Assembly (NCBI RefSeq): GCF_000196175.1
Contig: NC_005363.1
Span: 1,612,001-1,676,000 of the forward strand
DNA from: Bdellovibrio bacteriovorus HD100
Lineage (GTDB): Bacteria; Bdellovibrionota; Bdellovibrionia; Bdellovibrionales; Bdellovibrionaceae
Length of the DNA stretch: 64,000 nucleotides
Reading direction: 5' to 3'
A program made the position numbers and the translations under genes. Positions within the stretch are counted from its first letter, which is position 1; every line of letters begins with the position of its first letter. This document shows, piece after piece, positions 18,440 to 26,997 of this stretch. The notes under the pieces were generated by a model, which saw only the letters and a program-made list of their open reading frames with translations, made no database searches and was not told the DNA's origin.

Positions 18440-19540
18440 ATGAAGGTTCTGATCACGGGTTCCCAAGGATTTCTGGGCAAGAATCTGATCGTTCGACTTC
18501 GGGAGCTTAAAAAGTACGAGATTGTTGAGTTTAATCGTGAAAATACGGTTGCTGATCTTCCGAAGCTTGTTGGCGGGGCAGATTTTGTATTCCATTTGGC
18601 AGGAGTAAATCGCCCTCAGAATGATTTGGAATTCAAGGCAGGGAACGCGGACCTTACTCAAGAGTTATGCAGGGTTTTGAAGGAAACTGGAAAATCAATT
18701 CCTGTGGTTTATGCCTCTTCCATTCAAGCAGAGCTAGAGAATGCTTATGGGCAGTCAAAAAAGGCGGCAGAAGATTTTCTGCTTGAACTGACAGGCAAGC
18801 TTCCTGTTTCAATCTATAGATTGCCGAATATTTTCGGAAAGTGGAGTCGGCCTAATTATAATTCAGCTGTAGCCACTTTTTGCCATAATATTTCCCAAGG
18901 TTTGCCGATTGCAATTAACAATCCAGACGCGGCTGTGACACTTGTCTACGTCGATGATGTGGTATCTCAGTTTTTGACTCACTTGGAAGGTCCCGATGCC
19001 AAGGAGTTGTTCCCGGCCATTGCTCCTACCTACAAAGTGACAGTTGGGGAGCTCGCGAGGCAGATCGAAGCATTTAAGGAAAGCCGAAGTAGTCTGGTAA
19101 CAGAGGCTGTTGGGGCTGGGCTGGTTCGGGCTCTTCATGCTACTTATCTTAGCTTTTTGAAGCCGGATCAGTTTGCCTACTCTGTGCCTCGGTACGGTGA
19201 TAATCGCGGTGTGTTTGTTGAAATGCTTAAAACAAAAGATTCTGGTCAGTTTTCCTTCTTTACTGCGCATCCTGGTATTACGCGTGGTGGACACTATCAT
19301 CACAGTAAGACTGAGAAGTTTTTGGTTTTGAAAGGGAAAGCTCGTTATCGTTTCCGTCACATTGTCACTAAAGAGTTCTACGAGCTTGATGTGGATGCTG
19401 TGGATTCGAAGATTGTGGAGACTATTCCTGGCTGGTCTCATGACATTACCAATATTGGCAACGAAGAGTTGGTAGTTATGTTATGGGCCAATGAGATTTT
19501 TGATCGCGCAAAACCTGATACGGTAGCGCACGAGGTTTAG
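18440..19540 (+). CDS. fnlB: UDP-sugar C4 reductase with cupin domain (FnlB/WbjC/CapF)
   Basis: 366 residues in two parts. The N-terminal part is an SDR with ITGSQGFLGKNL and YGQSKKAAED. From about residue 245 there is a cupin-like domain containing RGGHYHHSKTEKF and WSHDITNIG, as in CapF. CapF first acts on the 4-keto sugar through the cupin domain and then reduces it with NADPH. A perfect ggagga lies just upstream of the ATG. It is two bases from fnlA and two from fnlC, consistent with one transcript. Confidence 0.9.
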   Translation: MKVLITGSQGFLGKNLIVRLRELKKYEIVEFNRENTVADLPKLVGGADFVFHLAGVNRPQNDLEFKAGNADLTQELCRVLKETGKSIPVVYASSIQAELENAYGQSKKAAEDFLLELTGKLPVSIYRLPNIFGKWSRPNYNSAVATFCHNISQGLPIAINNPDAAVTLVYVDDVVSQFLTHLEGPDAKELFPAIAPTYKVTVGELARQIEAFKESRSSLVTEAVGAGLVRALHATYLSFLKPDQFAYSVPRYGDNRGVFVEMLKTKDSGQFSFFTAHPGITRGGHYHHSKTEKFLVLKGKARYRFRHIVTKEFYELDVDAVDSKIVETIPGWSHDITNIGNEELVVMLWANEIFDRAKPDTVAHEV

Positions 19541-19541
19541 T

Positions 19542-20669
19542 TTGAAGAAAATGAAAGTAATGACAGTTTTAGGTACCAGACCTGAGATTATTCGGTTGTC
19601 CCGGGTTTTGGCTAAATTAGATCAACACTGTGAACATAAAATAGTCCACACAGGTCAAAATTATGATTTTGAATTGAACGAGATTTTCTTTCAGGACCTC
19701 GGTGTGCGAAAGCCGGATTTCTTCTTGAATGCAGCGGGAGAATCTGCGACCGAAACAATTGGTAATATCATCAAAACCGTAGATAAAGTTATGGGTGAAT
19801 TTCTGCCCGAGGCAGTGCTAGTTTTGGGCGATACTAACAGTTGTCTATCTGTGATCGCGGCAAAACGTCGGAAAGTTCCTATTTTTCATATGGAAGCAGG
19901 CAATCGATGTTTTGATCAAAGAGTTCCTGAAGAGACCAATAGAAAGATCGTAGATCATACGGCCGATATCAATCTGACTTATAGCTCGATTGCGCGAGAA
20001 TACCTCTTGCGCGAAGGACTGCCGCCTGATCGTGTGATTAAGACTGGCAGCCCCATGTTTGAAGTGCTTACTCATTATCGAAAACAGATTGACTCCTCAG
20101 ATGTACTATCCCGACTTGGATTGAAGTCTGGGCAGTACTTTGTGGTCAGCGCTCACCGTGAAGAGAATATTGAGTCCGATGTAAACTTTGATAAATTGGT
20201 GGAATCTCTCAATCTTGTAGCTGAAACATTCGATATCCCTGTGGTAGTGAGCACTCATCCGAGAACTCAGAACCGCATCGACAAAAGGGGAAGTAAGTTC
20301 CATTCCAATGTCAGATTGCTGAAGCCTCTTGGATTTAGTGATTACAATCATCTTCAGCTTCATGCGCGAGCAGTTCTTTCTGATAGTGGTACTATCACTG
20401 AAGAATCTTCTATCATGAATTTCCCTGCGCTGAATATCCGGGAAGCGCATGAACGTCCTGAAGGATTTGAAGAGGCTTCGGTGATGATGGTGGGGTTGGA
20501 TAAAATCCGCATTATGCAGGCATTGCGGATTCTTGAAACACAACCTCGCGCGGATGATCGATTGTTGCGACAGGTGGCGGATTATTCGATGCCAAACGTA
20601 TCAGACAAGGTGGTTCGAATTATTCAGAGCTATACAGATTATGTGAATAGGGTTGTTTGGCGTAAATAA
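19542..20669 (+). CDS. fnlC: UDP-L-FucNAc-forming 2-epimerase (FnlC/WbjD/CapG)
   Basis: 375 residues of the WecB family: VLGTRPEIIRLS at the N-terminus, HTGQNYD near residue 36, HMEAGNRCFDQRVPEETNR near 112-130, VSAHREENIE near 200 and the uridine-binding SDSGTITEES near 283. It performs the last step to UDP-N-acetyl-L-fucosamine. TTG 19542 is listed, with gagg six bases upstream. ATG 19551 is possible. The stop overlaps the next start by one base. Confidence 0.9.
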   Translation: MKKMKVMTVLGTRPEIIRLSRVLAKLDQHCEHKIVHTGQNYDFELNEIFFQDLGVRKPDFFLNAAGESATETIGNIIKTVDKVMGEFLPEAVLVLGDTNSCLSVIAAKRRKVPIFHMEAGNRCFDQRVPEETNRKIVDHTADINLTYSSIAREYLLREGLPPDRVIKTGSPMFEVLTHYRKQIDSSDVLSRLGLKSGQYFVVSAHREENIESDVNFDKLVESLNLVAETFDIPVVVSTHPRTQNRIDKRGSKFHSNVRLLKPLGFSDYNHLQLHARAVLSDSGTITEESSIMNFPALNIREAHERPEGFEEASVMMVGLDKIRIMQALRILETQPRADDRLLRQVADYSMPNVSDKVVRIIQSYTDYVNRVVWRK

Positions 20670-21886
20670 TGAATATTCTGATTGTTACACAGTACTTTTT
20701 TCCGGAGACCTTCATTATCAATGACTTGGTTGTTGAGATGGAAAAGCAAGGTCACAATGTGACAGTCTTGACCGGGAAGCCAAATTATCCAGATGGTAAG
20801 ATATTCTCTGGTTATAAAGCGTCTGGTGTGGTTCGCGAAAAGTATGCTGAGGATGTTGAGATTGTTCGTGTTCCCCTGAGACCAAGGGGGGCGGGGGGCG
20901 CAAAGAATCTTATTCTAAATTATTTGTCCTTCGTCTTGTTTGGATGTTTGTTGGGGCCGTGGTTGCTCCGTAAGAAGAAGTTTGATGTGTCATTTGTATT
21001 CGTACCTTCGCCAATTACCGGCGCTTTTCCTGCGATGGTACTAAAAGGGCTGACAGGGACGCCAATTGCTTTGTGGGTTTTGGATTTATGGCCGCAAAGT
21101 CTGGTTGTTACTAAGTTTGTAAAGAATCCCGTTCTGCTGAAGGCCGTGGAGGCAATGGTTTGGTTTATTTACCGCTGCTGCGACTCGGTTCTTGTTCAAT
21201 CTAAATCTTTCATTGAACCGGTTAAGAAAATAGACAGTAAATGTACTCCAATTTATTATCCTAATTCTTTTAAGAAGATGTCCATTGATCCTACTTTGAC
21301 TCTGCCTTTGGATGCGGAGAATGCTTTGAAGAAGCACTTTTCTGTGGTCTTTGCCGGCAATATCGGTAAAGCACAATCCGTCGAAACTATTGTTGCGGCA
21401 GCCAAATTGCTCCAGGATCTGCCTGATTTGAAAATTGTTTTCGTGGGCAGCGGTAGCATGTTGTCTTGGATTCAAGATAAGATCAAGATTGACGGTCTTT
21501 CAAATATTCAGTGCTTGGGACGGTTCGATATTTCTTACATTCCCCTTATCTACGCTCAGTCCAGTGCGCTATTGTTGACTCTTAATGCGGATGAAATTTT
21601 GAAATACACTCTTCCTTGGAAGACTCAATCATATATGGCAGCGGGAAAGCCCATTATTGGTGCAATCGATGGTGAAGGTGCTAGGACTATATTAGAGGCA
21701 GAATGCGGCCTGTGTGGGCCGGCTGAGGATGCTCAGGCGCTTGCCGACAATATTCGCAGAATGTATGTAATGGATCCATTAGAGCTAGAGGCCATGGGAA
21801 ATCGCGGCAAAAAGTACTACGAGGATAACTTTGAAATGACGACGCAAACCACTCGGTTGATAAATATTTTAAGAACAACTAAGTAA
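20669..21886 (+). CDS. wbuB: GT4-family glycosyltransferase (WbuB-like)
   Basis: 405 residues, GT-B fold. The N-terminal domain begins ILIVTQYFFPETFIINDL and the C-terminal nucleotide-sugar domain has VVFAGNIGKAQSVET and the family 4 region IGAIDGEGARTILEAECG near residues 328-345. It follows fnlC with a one-base overlap, the usual position of WbuB, which transfers L-FucNAc in several E. coli O-antigens. Transfer of L-FucNAc or its acetamidino form to the lipid-linked acceptor is inferred. It is the only clear classical glycosyltransferase in the locus. Confidence 0.83.
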   Translation: MNILIVTQYFFPETFIINDLVVEMEKQGHNVTVLTGKPNYPDGKIFSGYKASGVVREKYAEDVEIVRVPLRPRGAGGAKNLILNYLSFVLFGCLLGPWLLRKKKFDVSFVFVPSPITGAFPAMVLKGLTGTPIALWVLDLWPQSLVVTKFVKNPVLLKAVEAMVWFIYRCCDSVLVQSKSFIEPVKKIDSKCTPIYYPNSFKKMSIDPTLTLPLDAENALKKHFSVVFAGNIGKAQSVETIVAAAKLLQDLPDLKIVFVGSGSMLSWIQDKIKIDGLSNIQCLGRFDISYIPLIYAQSSALLLTLNADEILKYTLPWKTQSYMAAGKPIIGAIDGEGARTILEAECGLCGPAEDAQALADNIRRMYVMDPLELEAMGNRGKKYYEDNFEMTTQTTRLINILRTTK

Positions 21887-21892
21887 GTCATC

Positions 21893-22762
21893 TCAGTTCT
21901 GAATCATCTCAGCCAGTCCCTCCTGGGTAGACAAAGGTGCATTGTATCCAATGATTTTGTCGCCTTCTGCGCTGTTCATGGCAAGAGTTCCAAAAAGACG
22001 TAGTGAGATTTTAGGTGTTAAAAGGAAAAGAATTTTCAGCAGTATCTGGGGTGGTGTGAAGATAATACGTTTCACTCCCAAAGCAAGCGCAATAGATTCG
22101 ACCAGGGCTCCAATGGAGATAGGTTCTCTATCTTGCGGAAGGAAGACTCCTGCGGCTCTTTTTTTGATAACTAGCGATAGGTAGTGGCAAAGATTTCCTA
22201 CGGAAACAATGCTCCTGGCATTTTCCCTGTATCCTAAAGGAATAAAGGGGGCCTTTTTTACTAACTTGATAAGGCTGAGTATATTTCCTTTGGCGCCTCT
22301 ACCATAAACCATTGGCGGCCTTACAATTGAAACTGTAAATGCTTCGCTGGAAATAGATTGTAGGTATTCTTCTGCCGCAAGTTTACTTTTGCCGTAAGGG
22401 TCATGAGGGTGACATGGTGACTTTTCATTGAGTCTTTTGTCGTGTTGGTACAAGTCTCCTGAGTCTCCAAACACGTGCGCCGTACTTATGTAAATAAAGT
22501 GATGAACTCCGGCTCTTTTGGCCGTGTCGGCCAGTTTTTTTGTCAATTCGTAATTGATTGTAAAATATTGTTCCTCTGGAGCACCTTGCATCTGGTGCAC
22601 GAGAGCTGCGCAGTGAAGAATACAATCATAGGAGCTAAGGTTCAGCGCTTCAGGGGAAGATGATTTTAAGCTTACCGTGGTGATAGCGAACTCTTTGCCA
22701 TGACGTTGCAGAAAATTGCTGCCAACAAAGCCAGATGCGCCAGTTAACAAGACCTTAATCAT
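21893..22762 (-). CDS. NAD-dependent epimerase/4-ketoreductase (WbpV-like)
   Basis: 289 residues, an extended SDR: LLTGASGFVGSNF at residues 5-17, the CAALVHQM segment typical of WbpV-type reductases near residue 50, the YGKSK catalytic motif near 131, and VRPPMVYGRGAKGN near 156-169. WbpV and relatives reduce the 4-keto product of WbpM-type dehydratases to make UDP-D-FucNAc or UDP-QuiNAc, the sugar used by the initiating transferase. Its start overlaps the stop of the initiating transferase gene by one base, so the two are coupled. Confidence 0.82.
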   Translation of the reverse strand: MIKVLLTGASGFVGSNFLQRHGKEFAITTVSLKSSSPEALNLSSYDCILHCAALVHQMQGAPEEQYFTINYELTKKLADTAKRAGVHHFIYISTAHVFGDSGDLYQHDKRLNEKSPCHPHDPYGKSKLAAEEYLQSISSEAFTVSIVRPPMVYGRGAKGNILSLIKLVKKAPFIPLGYRENARSIVSVGNLCHYLSLVIKKRAAGVFLPQDREPISIGALVESIALALGVKRIIFTPPQILLKILFLLTPKISLRLFGTLAMNSAEGDKIIGYNAPLSTQEGLAEMIQN

Positions 22763-23325
22763 TAGTGGCTAACTCCGTCACTGCGCATTACCTTAAGAAC
22801 TGTCATGAACAGAATTTTGATGTCTAAGGTAATGGATTTGTTGTCCAGATAGTATTTATCGAACTCAACTTTAACTGGAATAGGCAGCTCATCGCGTCCA
22901 TTTACTTGGGCCCATCCAGTGATCCCTGGCTTTAGTTTTTCAACTCCATACTGGGTGCGCAGGGCAACCAAGTCATCCTGATTGAATAGGGCCGGTCTTG
23001 GCCCTACGAAGCTCATGTCGCCAGTAAGGACCGATAAAAGCTGGGGCAATTCGTCCAAGCTTGTTTTTCGGATCAGCCCACCAATGGGTGTCAGATACTT
23101 TTTAGGATCTGCTAACAGGTGCGTAGCTACTTGGGGGGTGTCCACCATCATGGAGCGAAATTTGGGCATAAGGAAAATCTTATTGTCACGCCCCACTCGT
23201 TTGGACCAGTGAAGGGCGGGGCCTTTTGAGGTTAATTTGACCGCTGCATAGACGAGCAGCAGTGGGATTCCAAAAATTGCGAAAGCAATAATACAAAGAG
23301 CAAGGTCGAAGATACGTTTGATCAT
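22762..23325 (-). CDS. Initiating phosphoglycosyl transferase (PglC/WcaJ C-domain type)
   Basis: 187 residues, the small monotopic form like PglC. A single N-terminal hydrophobic re-entrant helix (residues 5-28) is followed by SKGPALHWSKRVGRDNK, PKFRSMMVDTP, the catalytic DELPQLLSVLTGDMSFVGPRP (two adjoining motifs) and GITGWAQVNGRD. The family joins a sugar-1-phosphate to undecaprenyl phosphate, the first step of repeat-unit assembly. Flanked by a WbpV-like reductase, a PglD-like acetyltransferase and a divergent WbpM-like dehydratase, it probably uses a UDP-activated 6-deoxy-amino sugar. Confidence 0.9.
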   Translation of the reverse strand: MIKRIFDLALCIIAFAIFGIPLLLVYAAVKLTSKGPALHWSKRVGRDNKIFLMPKFRSMMVDTPQVATHLLADPKKYLTPIGGLIRKTSLDELPQLLSVLTGDMSFVGPRPALFNQDDLVALRTQYGVEKLKPGITGWAQVNGRDELPIPVKVEFDKYYLDNKSITLDIKILFMTVLKVMRSDGVSH

Positions 23326-23375
23326 AGATAGGCACTGATACTATAGTGAGATGAATTACGTTTCCATATAAAGCA

Positions 23376-23957
23376 CTATTTGCGCGCCGTTTCAACTACA
23401 GTCGCCGATGGTAAGGCTGTGTTCCCGGGAACAACGGCGAGTTTTTCAATGATGCTACCGGGACCAACTAGAGAGTTTGAGCCAACTTGGGCTCCCCCGG
23501 CGATCACCACCCCTTGGCTCAAGTGAGTGAACCTTCCTACTGTCGAATCATGGTCAACGATTGCCCCACAATTGACGATGGTGCCGTCACCTACTTTGGC
23601 GGAGGGGCCAACGACAGCCATGGCGCACACTAAAACACCTTGAGACAGTTCGGCACTTGGAGAAACGGAGGCTGAAGGGTGAGTAAAGTGAGGAATTGTG
23701 TAGTCATTTTCAAGAAGAATACTGGACCAACGAGATCGAGCAACGTTGTCACCGATAGCAACAAATGCATGGCGTACGGTAGGGTGGGAGCTCTGGGTCA
23801 GTGCTAGGGTTTTAAAGACGGGCTTTCCTAGGAAAGTGGCGGAGGTGCTGCCTTCGTCAATATAGGCGATGATCTCCCAGCTGCTACTAGAGATGATTTC
23901 AGATGCTACTTTGGAGTGTCCGCCAGCCCCAATAACGATGATGGGTGTCTTAGTCAT
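23376..23957 (-). CDS. PglD/NeuD-family acetyltransferase
   Basis: 193 residues. It begins IIVIGAGGHSKVASEII, the Rossmann-like substrate domain, and continues from about residue 95 as a left-handed beta-helix (ELSQGVLVCAMAVVGPSAKVG, read as two motifs; GAIVDHDSTVGRFTHL with the catalytic-type His). It is the first gene of a three-gene minus-strand unit, 50 bp before the initiating transferase. PglD acetylates a 4-amino-4,6-dideoxy sugar, but no PglE aminotransferase is seen next to it, so the acceptor is uncertain. Confidence 0.83.
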   Translation of the reverse strand: MTKTPIIVIGAGGHSKVASEIISSSSWEIIAYIDEGSTSATFLGKPVFKTLALTQSSHPTVRHAFVAIGDNVARSRWSSILLENDYTIPHFTHPSASVSPSAELSQGVLVCAMAVVGPSAKVGDGTIVNCGAIVDHDSTVGRFTHLSQGVVIAGGAQVGSNSLVGPGSIIEKLAVVPGNTALPSATVVETARK

Positions 23958-24121
23958 TAATATCCCTCAAGTCACAACGTTTCAAAATCTAGAGGTCTGT
24001 GTCAATGTTGATATCTGATTGTGAGTTCTTTGATGGGGGTGCGCCATAGCCTAGATTTGAAATATTGTAGATCAAAGTTCCTTATGTAATGATCCATCAC
24101 TGGTTTTATAAGGAATCTCAG
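23958..24121. promoter_or_regulatory. Divergent intergenic region
   Basis: This 164-bp gap separates the minus-strand acetyltransferase unit from the plus-strand WbpM-like gene, so it should contain promoters for both directions. I could not pick a convincing -35/-10 pair by eye. Aagga at 24110-24114 serves as ribosome-binding site for the ATG at 24122. Confidence 0.4.
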
Positions 24122-25969
24122 ATGTTTGTGCGTATTGCGGGGCTGCCGCGAAGAATTAAGATTTTCATCATGCTTTTCTGCGACGTCATTCTTCTTCCGC
24201 TGGCGTTGTATTCAGCAATAGCTTTGCGGTTGGGTACAATTCGTCCCGAAGTTTCTCCGTTTTGGTGGCTGTTTCTTGCTATTCCATTTCTGACTGTTCC
24301 CATCTTTGTTCGTGTCGGTTTGTATCGCGCAGTTATCCGATACATGGATGATCGAATTATTGCTACTGTCTTTTATGGTGTGAGTCTTTCTGTGTTGCTG
24401 CTTACCGCGGCCGTAGTAATGGGAAATGTTACGGGTGTTCCGCGTTCATCCATAGTGATTTACTGGATTATTGCGATTGCTTATATTACTTCGAGTCGTT
24501 TTATCGCCCGAGGTGTGTTGCGCTCTTTAGAGCGAGAGCAAGATCGCAGGCAACCCGTAGCTATTTACGGTGCAGGCCGATCTGGTTTGCAAACGGCTTT
24601 GGCACTGATGTCCGGTCCTGAGTTCAGGCCGGTTGCATTCTTCGACGATAATAGACAGCTGCACGGGACTAGTGTTGCTGGTATCCGCGTTTACTCTCCT
24701 GACGAAGCTTTGAATATCATGGGTGCTGAGGACTGCAATCAGCTTCTCATCGCAATGCCTTCAGCAAGCAGATCCCGCCGCCGTGAAATCATCCAACGTT
24801 TCGAAAATGTCGACATTCGCTTAAAAACTCTTCCAGGCATTGGCGAACTTGTCGATGGTAAGGTCCGTATCGAAGACATCCGCGAGGTGGGCGTCGAGGA
24901 TCTGTTGGGCCGCGATCCTGTTCCACCGTTTGAAGACCTGATTAAGTCATGCATTCGCGATAAGGTCGTATTGGTGACAGGGGCGGGCGGATCTATTGGC
25001 TCTGAGTTGTGTCGGCAGATCATCTTGAACACCCCGAAGAAGCTGATCATCTTTGAGCAGGCCGAGTACGCACTGTACAAGATCGAGCAAGATATCCTTA
25101 AGCACCGTATTAATTTTGAAGTTGTGCCGGTTCTGGGTGATGTTCTAAATACCGAACATTTAGAAAAAATTATCGCAAGCCACGGAGTTCAAACGATCTA
25201 TCACGCGGCTGCCTATAAACACGTGCCCCTTGTTGAATCCAATGTCATTGCGGGCATTGTGAACAATGTCTTTGGAACCCTGTCGGCATCAAAAGCGGCT
25301 ATCAAATGTAAGGTAGAAACCTTTGTTCTGATTTCCACCGACAAGGCGGTTCGACCAACAAACATTATGGGTGCTTCAAAACGTCTGGCCGAGCTGGTTT
25401 TGCAAGGGTTGTCTCAGGATAAGTCCCATTCTACGCGTTTTTGCATGGTTCGTTTCGGAAATGTACTAGGGTCCTCCGGCTCTGTCGTACCTTTGTTTAA
25501 AGAACAGATTCGTCACGGGGGCCCGGTTACTGTAACTCATCCCGATATCACTCGTTACTTCATGACCATCCCCGAAGCGGCTCAGCTTGTTTTGCAGGCC
25601 GGAGCCATGGGTAAGGGCGGGGATGTCTTCGTGCTTGATATGGGCGAATCAGTAAAGATCGTGGATCTTGCAAAAAAGATGATCGAGCTCAGTGGTCTTG
25701 AGGTTCGAAACCCAGATACCGGACAAGGTGATATCAGTATAGAATTCACCGGACTTCGCCCTGGCGAAAAGCTGTATGAAGAATTGCTTATCGGTGAAAA
25801 CGTAAGCTGGACTGCTCACCCTCGAATCATGACAGCGGAAGAGGCTTCGATCGAATTGTCTAAGCTTATGCAGTCTTTAGATCAGATGCGCAGCGCATGC
25901 AGTACGGGTGATGAGCCTGCCGTGCGCGAGGTGCTAAAAAGATTGGTGCCGGAGTATAAGCCGACTTAA
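24122..25969 (+). CDS. Membrane nucleotide-sugar 4,6-dehydratase (WbpM/FlaA1/PglF family)
   Basis: 615 residues. About four membrane helices in the first 130 residues are followed by a CoA-binding-like Rossmann domain (VAIYGAGRSGLQTA near 150) and a catalytic SDR domain with VTGAGGSIGSELCRQI near 285 and STDKAVRPTNIMGASKR near 405. Members dehydrate UDP-GlcNAc to the 4-keto-6-deoxy form. ATG 24122 is preferred to 24089 because agga lies 7 bases upstream and the protein then starts right at its basic leader. It probably feeds the divergent WbpV-like reductase. Confidence 0.92.
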   Translation: MFVRIAGLPRRIKIFIMLFCDVILLPLALYSAIALRLGTIRPEVSPFWWLFLAIPFLTVPIFVRVGLYRAVIRYMDDRIIATVFYGVSLSVLLLTAAVVMGNVTGVPRSSIVIYWIIAIAYITSSRFIARGVLRSLEREQDRRQPVAIYGAGRSGLQTALALMSGPEFRPVAFFDDNRQLHGTSVAGIRVYSPDEALNIMGAEDCNQLLIAMPSASRSRRREIIQRFENVDIRLKTLPGIGELVDGKVRIEDIREVGVEDLLGRDPVPPFEDLIKSCIRDKVVLVTGAGGSIGSELCRQIILNTPKKLIIFEQAEYALYKIEQDILKHRINFEVVPVLGDVLNTEHLEKIIASHGVQTIYHAAAYKHVPLVESNVIAGIVNNVFGTLSASKAAIKCKVETFVLISTDKAVRPTNIMGASKRLAELVLQGLSQDKSHSTRFCMVRFGNVLGSSGSVVPLFKEQIRHGGPVTVTHPDITRYFMTIPEAAQLVLQAGAMGKGGDVFVLDMGESVKIVDLAKKMIELSGLEVRNPDTGQGDISIEFTGLRPGEKLYEELLIGENVSWTAHPRIMTAEEASIELSKLMQSLDQMRSACSTGDEPAVREVLKRLVPEYKPT

Positions 25970-26028
25970 GTGCTTAAGTGGCAAGTGTGATCGGACGATT
26001 GCTGGCGAGCGCTAGCGTCACAGTCTTA

Positions 26029-26049
26029 AGTTGAAATCATATTTCAACT
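26029..26049. promoter_or_regulatory. 9-bp perfect palindrome before the methyltransferase gene
   Basis: AGTTGAAAT and ATTTCAACT flank a three-base CAT. No T-run follows, so it does not look like an intrinsic terminator. A TATAGT at 26060-26065 could be a -10 box. The element may be an operator for the methyltransferase gene starting at 26092. Confidence 0.4.
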
Positions 26050-26091
26050 AAACAACAATATAGTTTCATCAACCTTCATGCGGCTGGAACT

Positions 26092-26919
26092 ATGTATTTC
26101 TTCGGTTCAAAAGACATTAAGTTTTACGTACAAAATTGGATTGAGAATCGAAAGGATTTCTTTGCTGGCAAAGATGTCCTGGATTTGCCAGCCGGGAATG
26201 GTGTTTCAGCAAGGCAGCTTCATGCTCTGGGTGCCAACGTCGTTGCCGGCGACCTGATTCCAGAATTCTTCCGTGTTCCAGAGATCAACTGTGCCTATGT
26301 CGACCTCGCCGAAAAACTTCCATATGCAGATCAAACTTTCGCCTTTATCTTGTGTCAGGAGGGCATAGAACACGTAACCGATCAGCTCCGGGTTCTGGCC
26401 GAGTTCGCGCGAGTTCTTAAAAGCCAGGGCACATTATTGGTCACAACTCCCAATTATTCCAATTTGCGGGCTCGAATGTCGTACCTTTTTAATGAAAGTG
26501 AACTCATGGGTAAGATTATGCCACCCAATGAAATCGACAGCGTTTGGTTCAATCCCGATCGCCAAAACAAGATGTATTTTGGGCATGTGAATCTTATTGG
26601 TATCCAAAGACTTAGGCTCTTTGCAAAACTTGCCGGCTTGGAGCTGGTCAAAGTTCATGCGAATCGGGTGAATTATACAGCCCTGATGTTGTTTCCTTTG
26701 ATTTATCCTTTTGTCTGCTATTTTTCATGGGCGTCGTATCGTCGAATGAAAAGAAAGCAGGGGGCTGATGCCGCAAACCAGGTCCGCGAAGTTTTTGCGT
26801 TAGCGCTTTCTCCTGCTATTTTGTTGCAGAATCATTTGCTCGTCGAGTTCGTCAAAACGGCGGAACCCCGCACAGCGGTTGGTAGAAAAACTAACTTGGC
26901 CCATGACTTTGTGACTTAG
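26092..26919 (+). CDS. SAM-dependent methyltransferase (class I)
   Basis: 275 residues. Motif I is VLDLPAGNGVSARQL near residues 30-44, followed by VAGDLIPEF and a motif-IV-like FILCQEGIEHV near 83-93, which places it in the Methyltransf_11/UbiE-like group. A hydrophobic stretch near residues 198-215 (LMLFPLIYPFVCYFSWA) suggests membrane association. It lies at the end of the glycan locus, so methylation of a glycan or a lipid intermediate is possible. The substrate cannot be told. Confidence 0.75.
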   Translation: MYFFGSKDIKFYVQNWIENRKDFFAGKDVLDLPAGNGVSARQLHALGANVVAGDLIPEFFRVPEINCAYVDLAEKLPYADQTFAFILCQEGIEHVTDQLRVLAEFARVLKSQGTLLVTTPNYSNLRARMSYLFNESELMGKIMPPNEIDSVWFNPDRQNKMYFGHVNLIGIQRLRLFAKLAGLELVKVHANRVNYTALMLFPLIYPFVCYFSWASYRRMKRKQGADAANQVREVFALALSPAILLQNHLLVEFVKTAEPRTAVGRKTNLAHDFVT

Positions 26920-26997
26920 CGAAATTGTCCTGGTCGTATGTCGAAAAAATAGGTACCTCTTGAGTTTACAAAACAAATAAAGATATATTTATAAGCC

